Below, piece after piece: positions 5,883 to 14,590 of a stretch of DNA of 17,754 bases. The DNA comes from an uncultured Alistipes sp. (GTDB lineage Bacteria; Bacteroidota; Bacteroidia; Bacteroidales; Rikenellaceae). How positions within the stretch are numbered: position 1 is the first letter of the stretch; every line of letters begins with the position of its first letter. The notes under the pieces were generated by a model. The model was not told where the DNA came from and did not search any database. It was given only the letters and a program-made list of their open reading frames with translations. Both the position numbers and the translations under genes were made by a program. The stretch covers positions 1 to 17,754 of the forward strand of contig URTU01000033.1 of the NCBI GenBank assembly GCA_900550925.1, written 5' to 3'.

Positions 5883-8800
5883 ATGAAACCATTTAGACTC
5901 CTATTGGCGGCAGTTCTTCTGGTGGCGTCCGTGACTGCGGTCTCGGCGCAGCAGGTGACTGTCAAGCTCCGGCAGGTGAAGCTGGTGCAGGTGCTGGACG
6001 AGATTTCGCGGCAGACCGGCTATGCGTTCTACCACTCGCGTCCGACGGTTGATCCCGACCGGATCGTGTCGCTTGACGTGACGGACACGAAACTCGAAAC
6101 GGCGCTGGACCGCCTCTTCGCCGGCACCCGGATCGGCTATGAGATCCGCAATCAGAAAATCTATCTGGTCGCCAAAAACGACCCGCAAAACGAAGCCACC
6201 CGGCAGCAGCCTCGGCCGGTCAAGGGCCAGGTGAAGGATGCGGCCGGCGAGCCGGTTATCGGTGCCACGGTGGTGGTTAAGGGTACGACCAAAGGTGCCA
6301 GTACGGGTATCGACGGCGGCTTTACACTGGACGTGACTCCGGACGACGTGCTGGTCGTATCGTACATCGGTTACGACACGCAGGAGATTCCCGTCGGCAG
6401 CCGCACGTCGTTCGATATTCAGCTTCGGGAGGAGGCCACGGCACTGGATGACGTGGTGGTGATCGGCTACGGTGCCGTGAAGAAGCGTGATGTTTCGACG
6501 GCCATCTCCTCGATCAAGGCCGAGGATATCGCCAACCAGCCCATAACCGATTTCCGACAGTCGATGGCCGGGAAAATGCCCGGTGTGCAGGTGATGCAGA
6601 CGGGCGGAGATCCCGAAGGCAACGTGATGGTACGCGTGCGCGGTATCAGCTCGGCCACGGCCGGCAACGATCCGTTGTATATTGTCGACGGCGTGCCGAT
6701 GGAGAACGGCCTTTCGAACCTCAATACGAACGACATCGAGTCGATGGAGGTGCTGAAGGACGCCTCGTCGGCCGCGATTTACGGTTCGCGCGGTTCGAAC
6801 GGTGTGATCCTCATCACGACCAAAAAGGGAAAGTCGGAGACCATTCAGGTGACCTATGACGGCTATTACGGCATCGAGCAGGTGTCGAAGAAGATCGACC
6901 TGATGAATGCCTACCAGTATGCACAGGTCTCTAAAGAGGCGCATGATGCTGCCTATTTCGACAAATATCCCGGCGGCACGGCTCCGAACGGAGATCGCCC
7001 CGAATCGTATATGAATTATCCCGTGGAGCTGGTTCCCTACCTGAACGGTGAACCGGGATTGACCGATACCGATTGGCAGGATGCCATTTTCCGTACAGCC
7101 TCGACCACGAGTCACAACATCGCTGTCTCGGGCAAGGGCAAGCATGTCAACTATTTCATTTCGGGTAACTACTATTACAAGGAGGGTGTGATTATCAACT
7201 CCGACTTCGAGCGCTACTCCTTCCGCATGAACCTCGACGGGAAATACAAGAATTTCAAATACGGGATGAATTTCTCCCCTTCCTATTCGAAGTCGAACAA
7301 AGTCAATGCATCAGGGGCCTACGGCAGTGGCGGTATCGTGCAGTCGGCTCTGACTTCATGCCCGATCTGGCCGGTTTACAACGAGGACGGTACGTTCAAC
7401 TTCCAGGGCAACGGCTACTGGCGTATCGGCAATGACTACCAGCACAACGAGATCCTGAACCCCGTGGCGCTGGCTACGCTGCAGTCGGAGGTGATCGACC
7501 GCATGTCGATGACCGGACGGGCCTTCCTCGGATACGACCTTTGCAAGGGACTTTCGTTTCAGACCTCGTTCGGAGGATCGTTCTACGGCGCCATCGACAA
7601 CAAGTACCGCTCGTCGGAACTTCCCTTACTAGGAAAGGCCTATTACGATGCACCGTCCAATCCGGAAGGATACTCTTCGGGCGGATTCTATTTCAACTGG
7701 CTGGTCGAGAATCAGTTGACCTACGACCGCATGTTCGGAGACCACTCGTTGAACGTTATCCTCGTGCAGTCGGCCCAGAAGGAGACCTACAAGACGCTGA
7801 ATGTCACGGCGACGGACTATCCCAACGATCAGAACCAGACGATCGGCGGCGGTACCGTGAGCGATGGCGATTCGAAGACCGAACAGTGGTCGCTGGCCTC
7901 CTATCTGGCTCGCGTGCAGTATAACTACAAGGGCAAGTATATGCTTTCAGCGGCCATCCGTGCCGACGGTTCGTCACGCTTTGGCAAGAACAACCGCTGG
8001 GGGTACTTCCCCTCGGCGTCTGCAGCCTGGCGTATTTCGGGGGAACCCTTCTTCCAGAATGCCGAGGCGCTGTCGTGGATCAGCGACCTGAAGATCCGTG
8101 CCAGCTACGGTCAGACGGGTAACTTCCAGATTGGCAACTACCGCCATCTGGCTACCATGAGCGGCGACGACTATATCCTCGGTACGGGCAGCGGCTCGCT
8201 TGTAAGCGGTTACAAACCTTCGGACGTGGAGAACCCCGATCTGACGTGGGAGAAGACTTCGATGTTCAACGTCGGTGCCGATCTGAGCCTTCTGGGTGGC
8301 TATTTCAACCTGACGGCCGAGTATTACTATGCCAATACGACCGACATGCTGCTCGAAGTGCCGATTCCGCACCTGACGGGTTACAGCACGACGCTGATGA
8401 ACATCGGCAAGGTGAACAATCGCGGTTGGGAACTCTCGGCTACCTCGCGACACACCTATGCCAACGGAATCAGCTATTCGCTCAATGCCAACTGGGCGAA
8501 GAATACCAACGAGGTGAAGGCGCTTGGAGCCAACGACACGCCAATCATCGAGTCGGGCAGTGTCGACCATGCCTATTATATCACCGAAGTGGGCAAGCCG
8601 ATCGGCTCGTACTACCTGCTTGTTCAGGACGGCATCTTCCGCAACGAGGAGGACCTGAAGGCCTATCCACATGTTTCGACGGCACAACCGGGCGATTTCC
8701 GTTTTGTGGATGTCGACGGTGACGGTGAGATTGACCTTGAGAAGGACCGCACGATCGTTGGCAACTACATGCCCGACTTTACTTATGGATTCGGTGGATC

Positions 8801-9275
8801 GTTCGGCTACCGGGGACTCGACTTTTCGGTGGCGTTCCAGGGCGTTCACGGCAACGAGATTCTGAACCTGAATCGCCGCTATCTGGACAACATGGAGGGT
8901 AACACGAACGGTACGACGGCCGCCTTCAACCGATGGAAGAGCCCCACGGAGATTGGCGACGGCAATACGAACCGTGCTAACCGCAAGCAGACGGGCAACA
9001 ATTCCCGCACGTCGACCTGGCATGTCGAAGACGGCAGCTACCTGCGTCTGCAGAACATCGCCCTGGGATATACGCTGCCCGAGAAGTGGACCAAAAAGTT
9101 TTATGTCGAGAAGCTGCGCATCTACGTTTCGGCGCAGAACCTTGTGACATGGACCGATTATTCGGGCTATAACCCCGAGGTGAGCAACCGCACCAGTGCT
9201 CTGACCCCCGGCGAGGACTATGGTACCTATCCTTTGGCCAAGACCTATATGGTCGGACTGAATGTCACATTCTAA
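5883..9275 (+). CDS. SusC/RagA-family TonB-dependent transporter with N-terminal STN signalling domain
   Basis: A complete 1130-residue outer-membrane transporter that imports a ligand handed over by its SusD partner, powered by TonB. It has a signal peptide with likely cleavage after Ala22 (VSA-QQ). An STN domain at about 24-97 (LRQVKLVQVLDEISRQTGYA) is followed by a carboxypeptidase-regulatory-like domain at about 112-183 (GEPVIGATVVVKGTTKG, VVSYIGYDTQEI). The SusC-typical segment LDDVVVIGYGAVKKRD precedes the plug at about 200-315 (RVRGISS, PLYIVDGVPM, EVLKDASSAAIYGSRG, NGVILITTKKG). The barrel runs to the end (YMVGLNVTF). The STN domain is the feature that lets such receptors signal to FecR, matching the divergent sigma/FecR pair. 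The SusD gene follows after 12 bases. The substrate is not shown by this protein itself. Confidence 0.97.
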   Translation: MKPFRLLLAAVLLVASVTAVSAQQVTVKLRQVKLVQVLDEISRQTGYAFYHSRPTVDPDRIVSLDVTDTKLETALDRLFAGTRIGYEIRNQKIYLVAKNDPQNEATRQQPRPVKGQVKDAAGEPVIGATVVVKGTTKGASTGIDGGFTLDVTPDDVLVVSYIGYDTQEIPVGSRTSFDIQLREEATALDDVVVIGYGAVKKRDVSTAISSIKAEDIANQPITDFRQSMAGKMPGVQVMQTGGDPEGNVMVRVRGISSATAGNDPLYIVDGVPMENGLSNLNTNDIESMEVLKDASSAAIYGSRGSNGVILITTKKGKSETIQVTYDGYYGIEQVSKKIDLMNAYQYAQVSKEAHDAAYFDKYPGGTAPNGDRPESYMNYPVELVPYLNGEPGLTDTDWQDAIFRTASTTSHNIAVSGKGKHVNYFISGNYYYKEGVIINSDFERYSFRMNLDGKYKNFKYGMNFSPSYSKSNKVNASGAYGSGGIVQSALTSCPIWPVYNEDGTFNFQGNGYWRIGNDYQHNEILNPVALATLQSEVIDRMSMTGRAFLGYDLCKGLSFQTSFGGSFYGAIDNKYRSSELPLLGKAYYDAPSNPEGYSSGGFYFNWLVENQLTYDRMFGDHSLNVILVQSAQKETYKTLNVTATDYPNDQNQTIGGGTVSDGDSKTEQWSLASYLARVQYNYKGKYMLSAAIRADGSSRFGKNNRWGYFPSASAAWRISGEPFFQNAEALSWISDLKIRASYGQTGNFQIGNYRHLATMSGDDYILGTGSGSLVSGYKPSDVENPDLTWEKTSMFNVGADLSLLGGYFNLTAEYYYANTTDMLLEVPIPHLTGYSTTLMNIGKVNNRGWELSATSRHTYANGISYSLNANWAKNTNEVKALGANDTPIIESGSVDHAYYITEVGKPIGSYYLLVQDGIFRNEEDLKAYPHVSTAQPGDFRFVDVDGDGEIDLEKDRTIVGNYMPDFTYGFGGSFGYRGLDFSVAFQGVHGNEILNLNRRYLDNMEGNTNGTTAAFNRWKSPTEIGDGNTNRANRKQTGNNSRTSTWHVEDGSYLRLQNIALGYTLPEKWTKKFYVEKLRIYVSAQNLVTWTDYSGYNPEVSNRTSALTPGEDYGTYPLAKTYMVGLNVTF

Positions 9276-9287
9276 AATGAACGAACG

Positions 9288-10682
9288 ATGAAAAAGATAC
9301 AACTTCTGTTTTCGGCAGCGGCGCTCCTTGGTCTCGGAGCGTGTGGCGAGGCCTTTTTCGAACTTACGCCGAACTATGAGGTGGCTGTCGACAATGTCTT
9401 CAAGACTGCGAATGATTTTGATATTGCGGTCAAGGGCTGTTATGCCAAGTTGCAGGGGCAGGTAAGTTACTATACCGAACTCTGCGAGTACCGCAGTGAC
9501 AACCTCTATCTGGACGCTCCGACGGCCGGCACACAGGACCGTTACGATTTGGATCAGTTCAGCGAGACCCCCTCGAACGGTATTCTGGAGGATGCCTGGG
9601 CCAACTTCAACAACGGCGTTTACCGCTGCAACATGGTGCTGGACCGCATCGACGGAGCCGATTTTGACGAGACGCTCAAGGCACAGTACAAGGGCGAAGC
9701 GCTGTTCATCCGCGCCTACACCTATTTCAACATGTACCGGCTCTGGGGCGGCGTTCCCACTACCCGTACGGTTGTTTCGGTCAGTGAGGCGCTGAAAATC
9801 GGCCGCAGCTCGGAGGAGCAGATGTATGAGTTCATAGCCGGTGATCTGAAACAGATTGTCGACAACGAGATGCTTCCGGTCTCGTACGGTGCCGATGATA
9901 CGGGGCGAGCCACGATCGGCGCAGCCCGGACGCTGCTGGCCAAGGTCTATCTGACGTTCGGATATCCGCAGCAGGCAGCCGATGTGTTGAAGGATGTCAT
10001 TGGACGCTACACGCTGCTCGATGACGTGGCCGATGTCTTCTCCGTTGCGAACAAGATGAACGACGAGGTGATCTTCGCCGTACGTTTCAACAAGGAGGTT
10101 GTCGGCGAAGGACACGGCGCCTGGTTCTCGATTACCAACCTGACCGACAATTCGGGTCAGAGTCCCGTGCTGAAGGCGCTCTACGACGAGCAGGATGCCC
10201 GCAAGTCGCTGCTCGAATATGTGCAGGTCGAGGGGGTGAAACTCTGTCTGATGCGCAAGTTCTACGATACGCCCGACGCCACGACCACGCAGTATGGCAA
10301 CGACCAGATTCTGCTGCGCTATGCCGACGCCCTGCTGATGTACGCCGAAGCGCTCAACGAGGTGGGGTATGACGGCAGTCCCGATTCGCCGGCGCTCAAG
10401 GCGCTCAACGACGTCCACACCCGGGCCGGGCTCGATCCGCTGAACATCACCGATCTGCCCGATCAGGATGCGTTCCGCCGCGCCGTCTGCCTCGAGCGGC
10501 AAAAGGAGTTCCCCTACGAGGGGCAGCGGTGGTTCGACCTGGTGCGCATGGGGTATGCCGCCGAAGCCGTAGCCAAGGAGGGGCACGCCATTCAGAGTTA
10601 TCAGTTGCTTTATCCGATTCCGAATACCGAGCTGGAGCGGATCAACAACACGCAGCTGCTGTGGCAGAATCCCGGTTATTAA
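9288..10682 (+). CDS. SusD/RagB-family surface lipoprotein
   Basis: A 464-residue substrate-binding lid of the SusC transporter, expected on the cell surface. The lipoprotein signal ends in LGLGAC with Cys19. SusD-family landmarks appear in order: NVFKTANDFDIAVKGCYAKL, GEALFIRAYTYFNMYRLWGG with VPTT, the TPR-like middle, ILLRYADALLMYAEALNEVG, CLERQKEFPYEGQRWFDLVR, and the ending YPIPNTELERINNTQLLWQN-PGY. It is somewhat shorter than many SusD proteins (about 500-600), which may mean a smaller ligand, but the protein is intact. It follows susC by 12 bases, with the next gene 20 bases later. Confidence 0.96.
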   Translation: MKKIQLLFSAAALLGLGACGEAFFELTPNYEVAVDNVFKTANDFDIAVKGCYAKLQGQVSYYTELCEYRSDNLYLDAPTAGTQDRYDLDQFSETPSNGILEDAWANFNNGVYRCNMVLDRIDGADFDETLKAQYKGEALFIRAYTYFNMYRLWGGVPTTRTVVSVSEALKIGRSSEEQMYEFIAGDLKQIVDNEMLPVSYGADDTGRATIGAARTLLAKVYLTFGYPQQAADVLKDVIGRYTLLDDVADVFSVANKMNDEVIFAVRFNKEVVGEGHGAWFSITNLTDNSGQSPVLKALYDEQDARKSLLEYVQVEGVKLCLMRKFYDTPDATTTQYGNDQILLRYADALLMYAEALNEVGYDGSPDSPALKALNDVHTRAGLDPLNITDLPDQDAFRRAVCLERQKEFPYEGQRWFDLVRMGYAAEAVAKEGHAIQSYQLLYPIPNTELERINNTQLLWQNPGY

Positions 10683-10702
10683 TCTCAAATCTGCAAACAA
10701 CT

Positions 10703-12649
10703 ATGAAAAAATATCTTTTCGGATTGCTGGCAGCCGTTGCCGCGCTGGGTACGGGCTGCAGCGATGACAATTTGCCGGAGGCCTCCTTCTCGCTCTTCCA
10801 GGTCGAGACGGTAAAGGCAACGGCCGGTGACGGTGAGGCGACGATTGAATGGACCCCGCAGGAGGGGAAGCCCGCCCCCGTGGAGTATTACGTCAGTTGG
10901 ACGGCCGAAGATTCGGAGGTTGCGGGAGGAGCCGAAAGCGTTTCGCCCGACACCCGTCAGTTGACTGTCAAGGGGCTGGTAAACGATTGCGCCTATACCT
11001 TTTCCGTGCAGTCGCGTTACGCCGACGGGTTGGCCATGAAGGTGTCGGCCGTCTGCACCCCCAAGTCGACCCGCATGCCGGCCTCGAATTTCAAGGCCAT
11101 GGCCGGAGACAAGCGGGCCTTCCTTTCGTGGACGGCTCCCGACACGCAGCTGGAATATTCCTATCGGATCGACGTGTCGGCCGGTGGCGAGACGGTGAAA
11201 AGTGTGGAGGCAGCTTCGTCGGAGACCTCGAAACTGATCGAAGGTCTGACCAACGGCACGGTCTATACTTTCACGCTGACGTGCGTCTATGCTCACGGCG
11301 ATTCCGAATCGGTCGAAACGACAGCCACGCCGGGCGAGATCGATCCGATTACGGTTACTTCGACGACGTTGCGGCGCTTCGAGCTCTGCACCTTTGAATA
11401 CAATCCAGCCTACTTTGTGCAGGGAGAGATCGTTTCGGTGCATTGGGAGTTCGGCGACGGAAACTCCTCGAATGAGACCGTTGCTTTGTATTGCTATCCC
11501 AAGACGGGCAACTATACAGTTCGTCTGACAGTCACCTACGAGGGTGGAGCGACCGAGCAGGCCGAGATTCGCATCACGGTTGAGGGCTATGCCTGGAGTT
11601 CGGTCAGCGGAACGGGTTATCAGAAGTCTTCGAACATTGTCTTCGCTCCCGATGGACAGACCTTCTACACGCTGTCGCAGACCGACAAGAAACTCTTGGC
11701 TATCAGCTCCATCACGGGTCAGATTGTTTGGGAGTATGCCACCTCTGCTGCAACGTATGGAGCAGGCCCGGCTGTCGGTGCTGACGGAACGGTCTATTTC
11801 GGAACGGAGGACGGCGACGGTTCGTTCTATGCCGTTTCGGCATCCGGAGCGTTGAAGTGGAAGAAGACGCTTGGTGCCGCCGTCAAAGCAAGTCCGGCCG
11901 TTACTTCGGACGGTGTGGTCTATGCCTTGGCAAACGGAGGTTTACTCTTTGCGCTGGATGCCGCATCAGGGGCTGAGAAATGGTCGGCCGCGCAGAGTGG
12001 TGATGCCGGCGGTGTGGCTGTTGATCGGGACGGTACGGTCTATTTCGGCACATCGAAGGGCATCTGGGCCTATTCGGAGAATGGTTCGCTCAAATGGACT
12101 TGTGATACGGCTCATGCCGTGACTGAACGTGGTGGATCACTGGCCATCGGAGGTCAGATTCTTTACGCAACGCTCAAGTCCAAGGGAGGTTGTGCCGCCA
12201 TTGACACCGCAACGGGCCGGACGCTGTGGAAATTCGCTTCGCAGGCTGGTGACAGCTACCACCCGGTGGTTGATGGTGACGGTACGGTCTACTTCTGCGA
12301 GAAGAGCGGATATCTGTATGCTGTTGACAGGAACGGCTCCGAGAAATGGATCGACCAGACCGATAAGAATTACATCTATTCGGGATTTGCCCTTGGAGCT
12401 GATGGCAAGGCCTATATCTCACAGTATGCGTCGCCGTTCAATCTGCTCTCATTCGACGCTTCGGGTACCCGGAACGTGGTGATGACGATCGGCGCCCAGA
12501 CGATGAGTCCCGTCAGCATCGGCCCCGATAACAGACTCTACTATGGCCTTAATGGTTCGGTAGCTGCCTATGAGATTGGATGCAGTCTCGCTGTGGATGG
12601 CTGGCCGATGCGTGGGTGCAATGCTCAGGGGACCAATTCATTGAAGTGA
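10703..12649 (+). CDS. Surface lipoprotein with two FN3 domains, a PKD domain and a PQQ-type beta-propeller
   Basis: A 648-residue lipoprotein. The ATG at 10703 is preferred over a longer frame from 10529 because it gives a clear lipoprotein signal (ALGTGC, Cys19) and lies just after susD. Two fibronectin-III-like domains lie at about 33-120 and 126-210 (YTFSVQSRYADG, YTFTLTCVYAHGD). A PKD domain at about 225-294 shows VHWEFGDGNSS and GNYTVRLTVTYEGG. From about 298 to the end there are seven or eight propeller repeats of the PQQ/WD40-like kind, each close to DGTVYFGT...(Y/F)A(V/L)D...G..KW. It sits where SusE/SusF-type binding proteins usually sit, so a role in holding or presenting the substrate is likely. 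An enzyme cannot be excluded, since propellers also form lyases. The last base of its stop is the first base of the next ATG. Confidence 0.85.
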   Translation: MKKYLFGLLAAVAALGTGCSDDNLPEASFSLFQVETVKATAGDGEATIEWTPQEGKPAPVEYYVSWTAEDSEVAGGAESVSPDTRQLTVKGLVNDCAYTFSVQSRYADGLAMKVSAVCTPKSTRMPASNFKAMAGDKRAFLSWTAPDTQLEYSYRIDVSAGGETVKSVEAASSETSKLIEGLTNGTVYTFTLTCVYAHGDSESVETTATPGEIDPITVTSTTLRRFELCTFEYNPAYFVQGEIVSVHWEFGDGNSSNETVALYCYPKTGNYTVRLTVTYEGGATEQAEIRITVEGYAWSSVSGTGYQKSSNIVFAPDGQTFYTLSQTDKKLLAISSITGQIVWEYATSAATYGAGPAVGADGTVYFGTEDGDGSFYAVSASGALKWKKTLGAAVKASPAVTSDGVVYALANGGLLFALDAASGAEKWSAAQSGDAGGVAVDRDGTVYFGTSKGIWAYSENGSLKWTCDTAHAVTERGGSLAIGGQILYATLKSKGGCAAIDTATGRTLWKFASQAGDSYHPVVDGDGTVYFCEKSGYLYAVDRNGSEKWIDQTDKNYIYSGFALGADGKAYISQYASPFNLLSFDASGTRNVVMTIGAQTMSPVSIGPDNRLYYGLNGSVAAYEIGCSLAVDGWPMRGCNAQGTNSLK

Positions 12650-13551
12650 TGAGACGCTTGATCCTTTTCATCTTCCTTCTGCTTTCGGCGGCAGTTCCGG
12701 CCTCGGCTCAACGTTCCGAGGTCGGGACCTCCACCGCCTTGTGGGGTTCCATCCCCACGGTTGAGGAGTTGCATGAAGCTCGGGCTGACGGTATCCGCTG
12801 GATCGAGGTCGCCGTGAACCAATGCTACCGGGGTGTCCCCAACGAGGAGAAATATCCACGGATGCGGCAGATGAAGGAACGCCTCGACAGTGCCGGCATG
12901 CGGGTCTGGTCGGTGCATCTTCCCTTTTCGCGCCAGCTCGATATTTCGGTTTCGGACGACAGCCAGCGGGCAAAGAACGTCGCCGTCTTGTCGAAGATGA
13001 TCCGCTGGAGTTGCGAACTCTATGCGCCGCAGCGATTGGTGTTGCACCCCAGTTCGGAACCGATTGCCGACAGCCTGCGTGAGCAGCGGATCGAGAACGC
13101 CATCACGTCGATCCGTGCCTTGAAGAAGGTGGTCGATGCCGAAGGTGTGGAGCTCTGCGTCGAGAACTTGCCTCGCACCTGCCTGGGCAATACGCCCGAG
13201 GAGTTGGTGCGTATCGTCGACGCGGTACCAGGTGTCGGGATCTGTTTCGATACGAACCACTACACGCAGGGGACGATTCCGCACTTCATCGAGGTGGCCG
13301 GCCGTCGGATCCGGACCGTACATATCTCCGACTACGACTTTGTGAACGAATGCCACTGGCTCCCTTATGAGGGTCAAATCGACTGGGCGGCCTTCCTTCG
13401 GGATCTCCACGAAGAAGCGGGCTACGACGGTGTGCTGATGTACGAGGTGAAGAAGCTTCGTCGCGACGGCAGCCGCACGACACCCCAAGCCGTTGCGGAG
13501 AGTTTCCGCCGCATGAATAATGATTTTCAACAAACGAATATAAACCGATAA
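12649..13551 (+). CDS. Exported sugar-phosphate isomerase/epimerase-like TIM-barrel protein (AP-endonuclease-2 fold)
   Basis: A 300-residue protein with an N-terminal signal peptide (MRRLILFIFLLLSAAVPASA, cleaved before QR) and a xylose-isomerase-like TIM barrel. The expected metal or acid-base residues are present: His133 (LVLHPSSEP), Glu172 (CVENLP), Asp201 and His204 (CFDTNHY), His225 (TVHISDYD) and Glu266 (LMYEVKK). Families with this fold include IolE (inosose dehydratase), hydroxypyruvate isomerase and sugar epimerases, and I cannot choose among them. Export is notable, because these enzymes normally act in the cytoplasm. The ATG at 12649 overlaps the previous stop as TGATG, so translation is coupled. 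A longer frame from 12580 would have no signal peptide at its start and would run into the previous gene. The next gene begins after five bases. Confidence 0.87.
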   Translation: MRRLILFIFLLLSAAVPASAQRSEVGTSTALWGSIPTVEELHEARADGIRWIEVAVNQCYRGVPNEEKYPRMRQMKERLDSAGMRVWSVHLPFSRQLDISVSDDSQRAKNVAVLSKMIRWSCELYAPQRLVLHPSSEPIADSLREQRIENAITSIRALKKVVDAEGVELCVENLPRTCLGNTPEELVRIVDAVPGVGICFDTNHYTQGTIPHFIEVAGRRIRTVHISDYDFVNECHWLPYEGQIDWAAFLRDLHEEAGYDGVLMYEVKKLRRDGSRTTPQAVAESFRRMNNDFQQTNINR

Positions 13552-13556
13552 AATCC

Positions 13557-14582
13557 ATGAAACATACTTTCAAGATGCTTTGTGCTGCAGCTCTGTTGAC
13601 CGGATTTGCAGCCTGCTCGAACGATGATCCCGACTGGACGGTTCCGCAGCAGGAGCCCAGCCGGGCCCCTGAAACGATGGAGTCGCTGTGGCAGACCTCG
13701 CCGCTTGATGCGGATCTCACGACCCGCCGCGAACTCTTTGCGACGATCCAGGGCTACGCCGATGCCTGTTCGGGAGCCACCTTCTCGAGCTTTCTCAATG
13801 GTGCGGATTGGCTCGCCTCGTCGCTCGTCAAGTACGAAGATATTCTGGCGTGCTACAATGCAGCTTTCGACCGGGTGCTGAACGGCCTGCGCGAAGAAAA
13901 GCCGGCTGCAGGAGAGGTCCATATCTGGATGCTCTACAACATGGGCTATGTCATCCAGACGCCTTCGGGCTGCTTCGGTGTAGATATTTATCACCGCCGG
14001 GCTGCCGAGCTGGCTCCGTACCTTGATTTTTACGCCTCGACACACGTTCATCAGGACCACAAGAGCCTGCCGCTGATCGAGGCGATGCTTGAAGCCGGGA
14101 AGCCTGTCGTGACGAACTACCTCGAAGAACCGGGATACGAATATACCTCGACGACCGCGGCCGACTATACGATTGGCAACTTTGTGCTCCACACCTTCAT
14201 TACGAATCACAACAATGGTTCGACGAACGTCCCCGTGACGGTCTTCCAGATTGATTGCGGTGAGGATACCGGCCATTTCGTGCTGCTGCACTCCGGCGAC
14301 TCGAACTTCACGGCCGATCAGTTTGATGTGACTCTGCCCGTTGACGTTTACATCCCGCGCTATGCCCCCAACGAGTTGACCGAGAACAACGTCATCGGAA
14401 AGCTCTTTACGCCGAAATATGTTCTGTTGTCGCATATTCTGGAGCTTTCGCATACGGATCCTGACTCTTCCCGCTGGACCCTTGAGCAGGGACTTGCAAG
14501 AGCCGCGCAGCTTGACTGCGAAGAGACTCATATGCCGTTCTGGGGTGAAAAAATGGTTTGGAAAAACGGTAAACTCAACTGA
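13557..14582 (+). CDS. Metallo-beta-lactamase-fold hydrolase lipoprotein (UlaG-like)
   Basis: A 341-residue lipoprotein (signal LLTGFAAC, Cys20). Between about 120 and 325 it has the metallo-beta-lactamase fold. A starting strand, LYNMGYVIQTPSGCFGVDIY, leads to the metal motif T-H163-V-H165-Q-D167-H168 (HxHxDH). Later candidate ligands are the Asp in LLHSGDSNF and the His residues in NHNNG and LLSHILELSH. The arrangement recalls UlaG-type lactonases and, more distantly, NAPE-PLD-type phosphodiesterases, so lactone or phosphodiester hydrolysis is the reasonable range. The first 110 residues match no domain I recognise. It lies between the isomerase-like gene and the glycerophosphodiesterase gene (5 and 8 bases apart), so it probably acts on the same substrate outside the cytoplasm. 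Confidence 0.82.
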   Translation: MKHTFKMLCAAALLTGFAACSNDDPDWTVPQQEPSRAPETMESLWQTSPLDADLTTRRELFATIQGYADACSGATFSSFLNGADWLASSLVKYEDILACYNAAFDRVLNGLREEKPAAGEVHIWMLYNMGYVIQTPSGCFGVDIYHRRAAELAPYLDFYASTHVHQDHKSLPLIEAMLEAGKPVVTNYLEEPGYEYTSTTAADYTIGNFVLHTFITNHNNGSTNVPVTVFQIDCGEDTGHFVLLHSGDSNFTADQFDVTLPVDVYIPRYAPNELTENNVIGKLFTPKYVLLSHILELSHTDPDSSRWTLEQGLARAAQLDCEETHMPFWGEKMVWKNGKLN

Positions 14583-14590
14583 TAACTGAT

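Noticed and set aside
5901..7145. A 414-codon minus-strand frame inside susC
   Set aside because: It is antisense to the STN, plug and first barrel part of SusC, with no domain, start signal or neighbour logic.
7974..10700. A 908-codon open frame on the minus strand across susC and susD
   Set aside because: It mirrors two recognisable plus-strand genes, crosses their junction, and its protein is a low-information Ile/Val/Arg/Leu-rich mix. Codon bias in GC-rich genes leaves few stops in this antisense frame.
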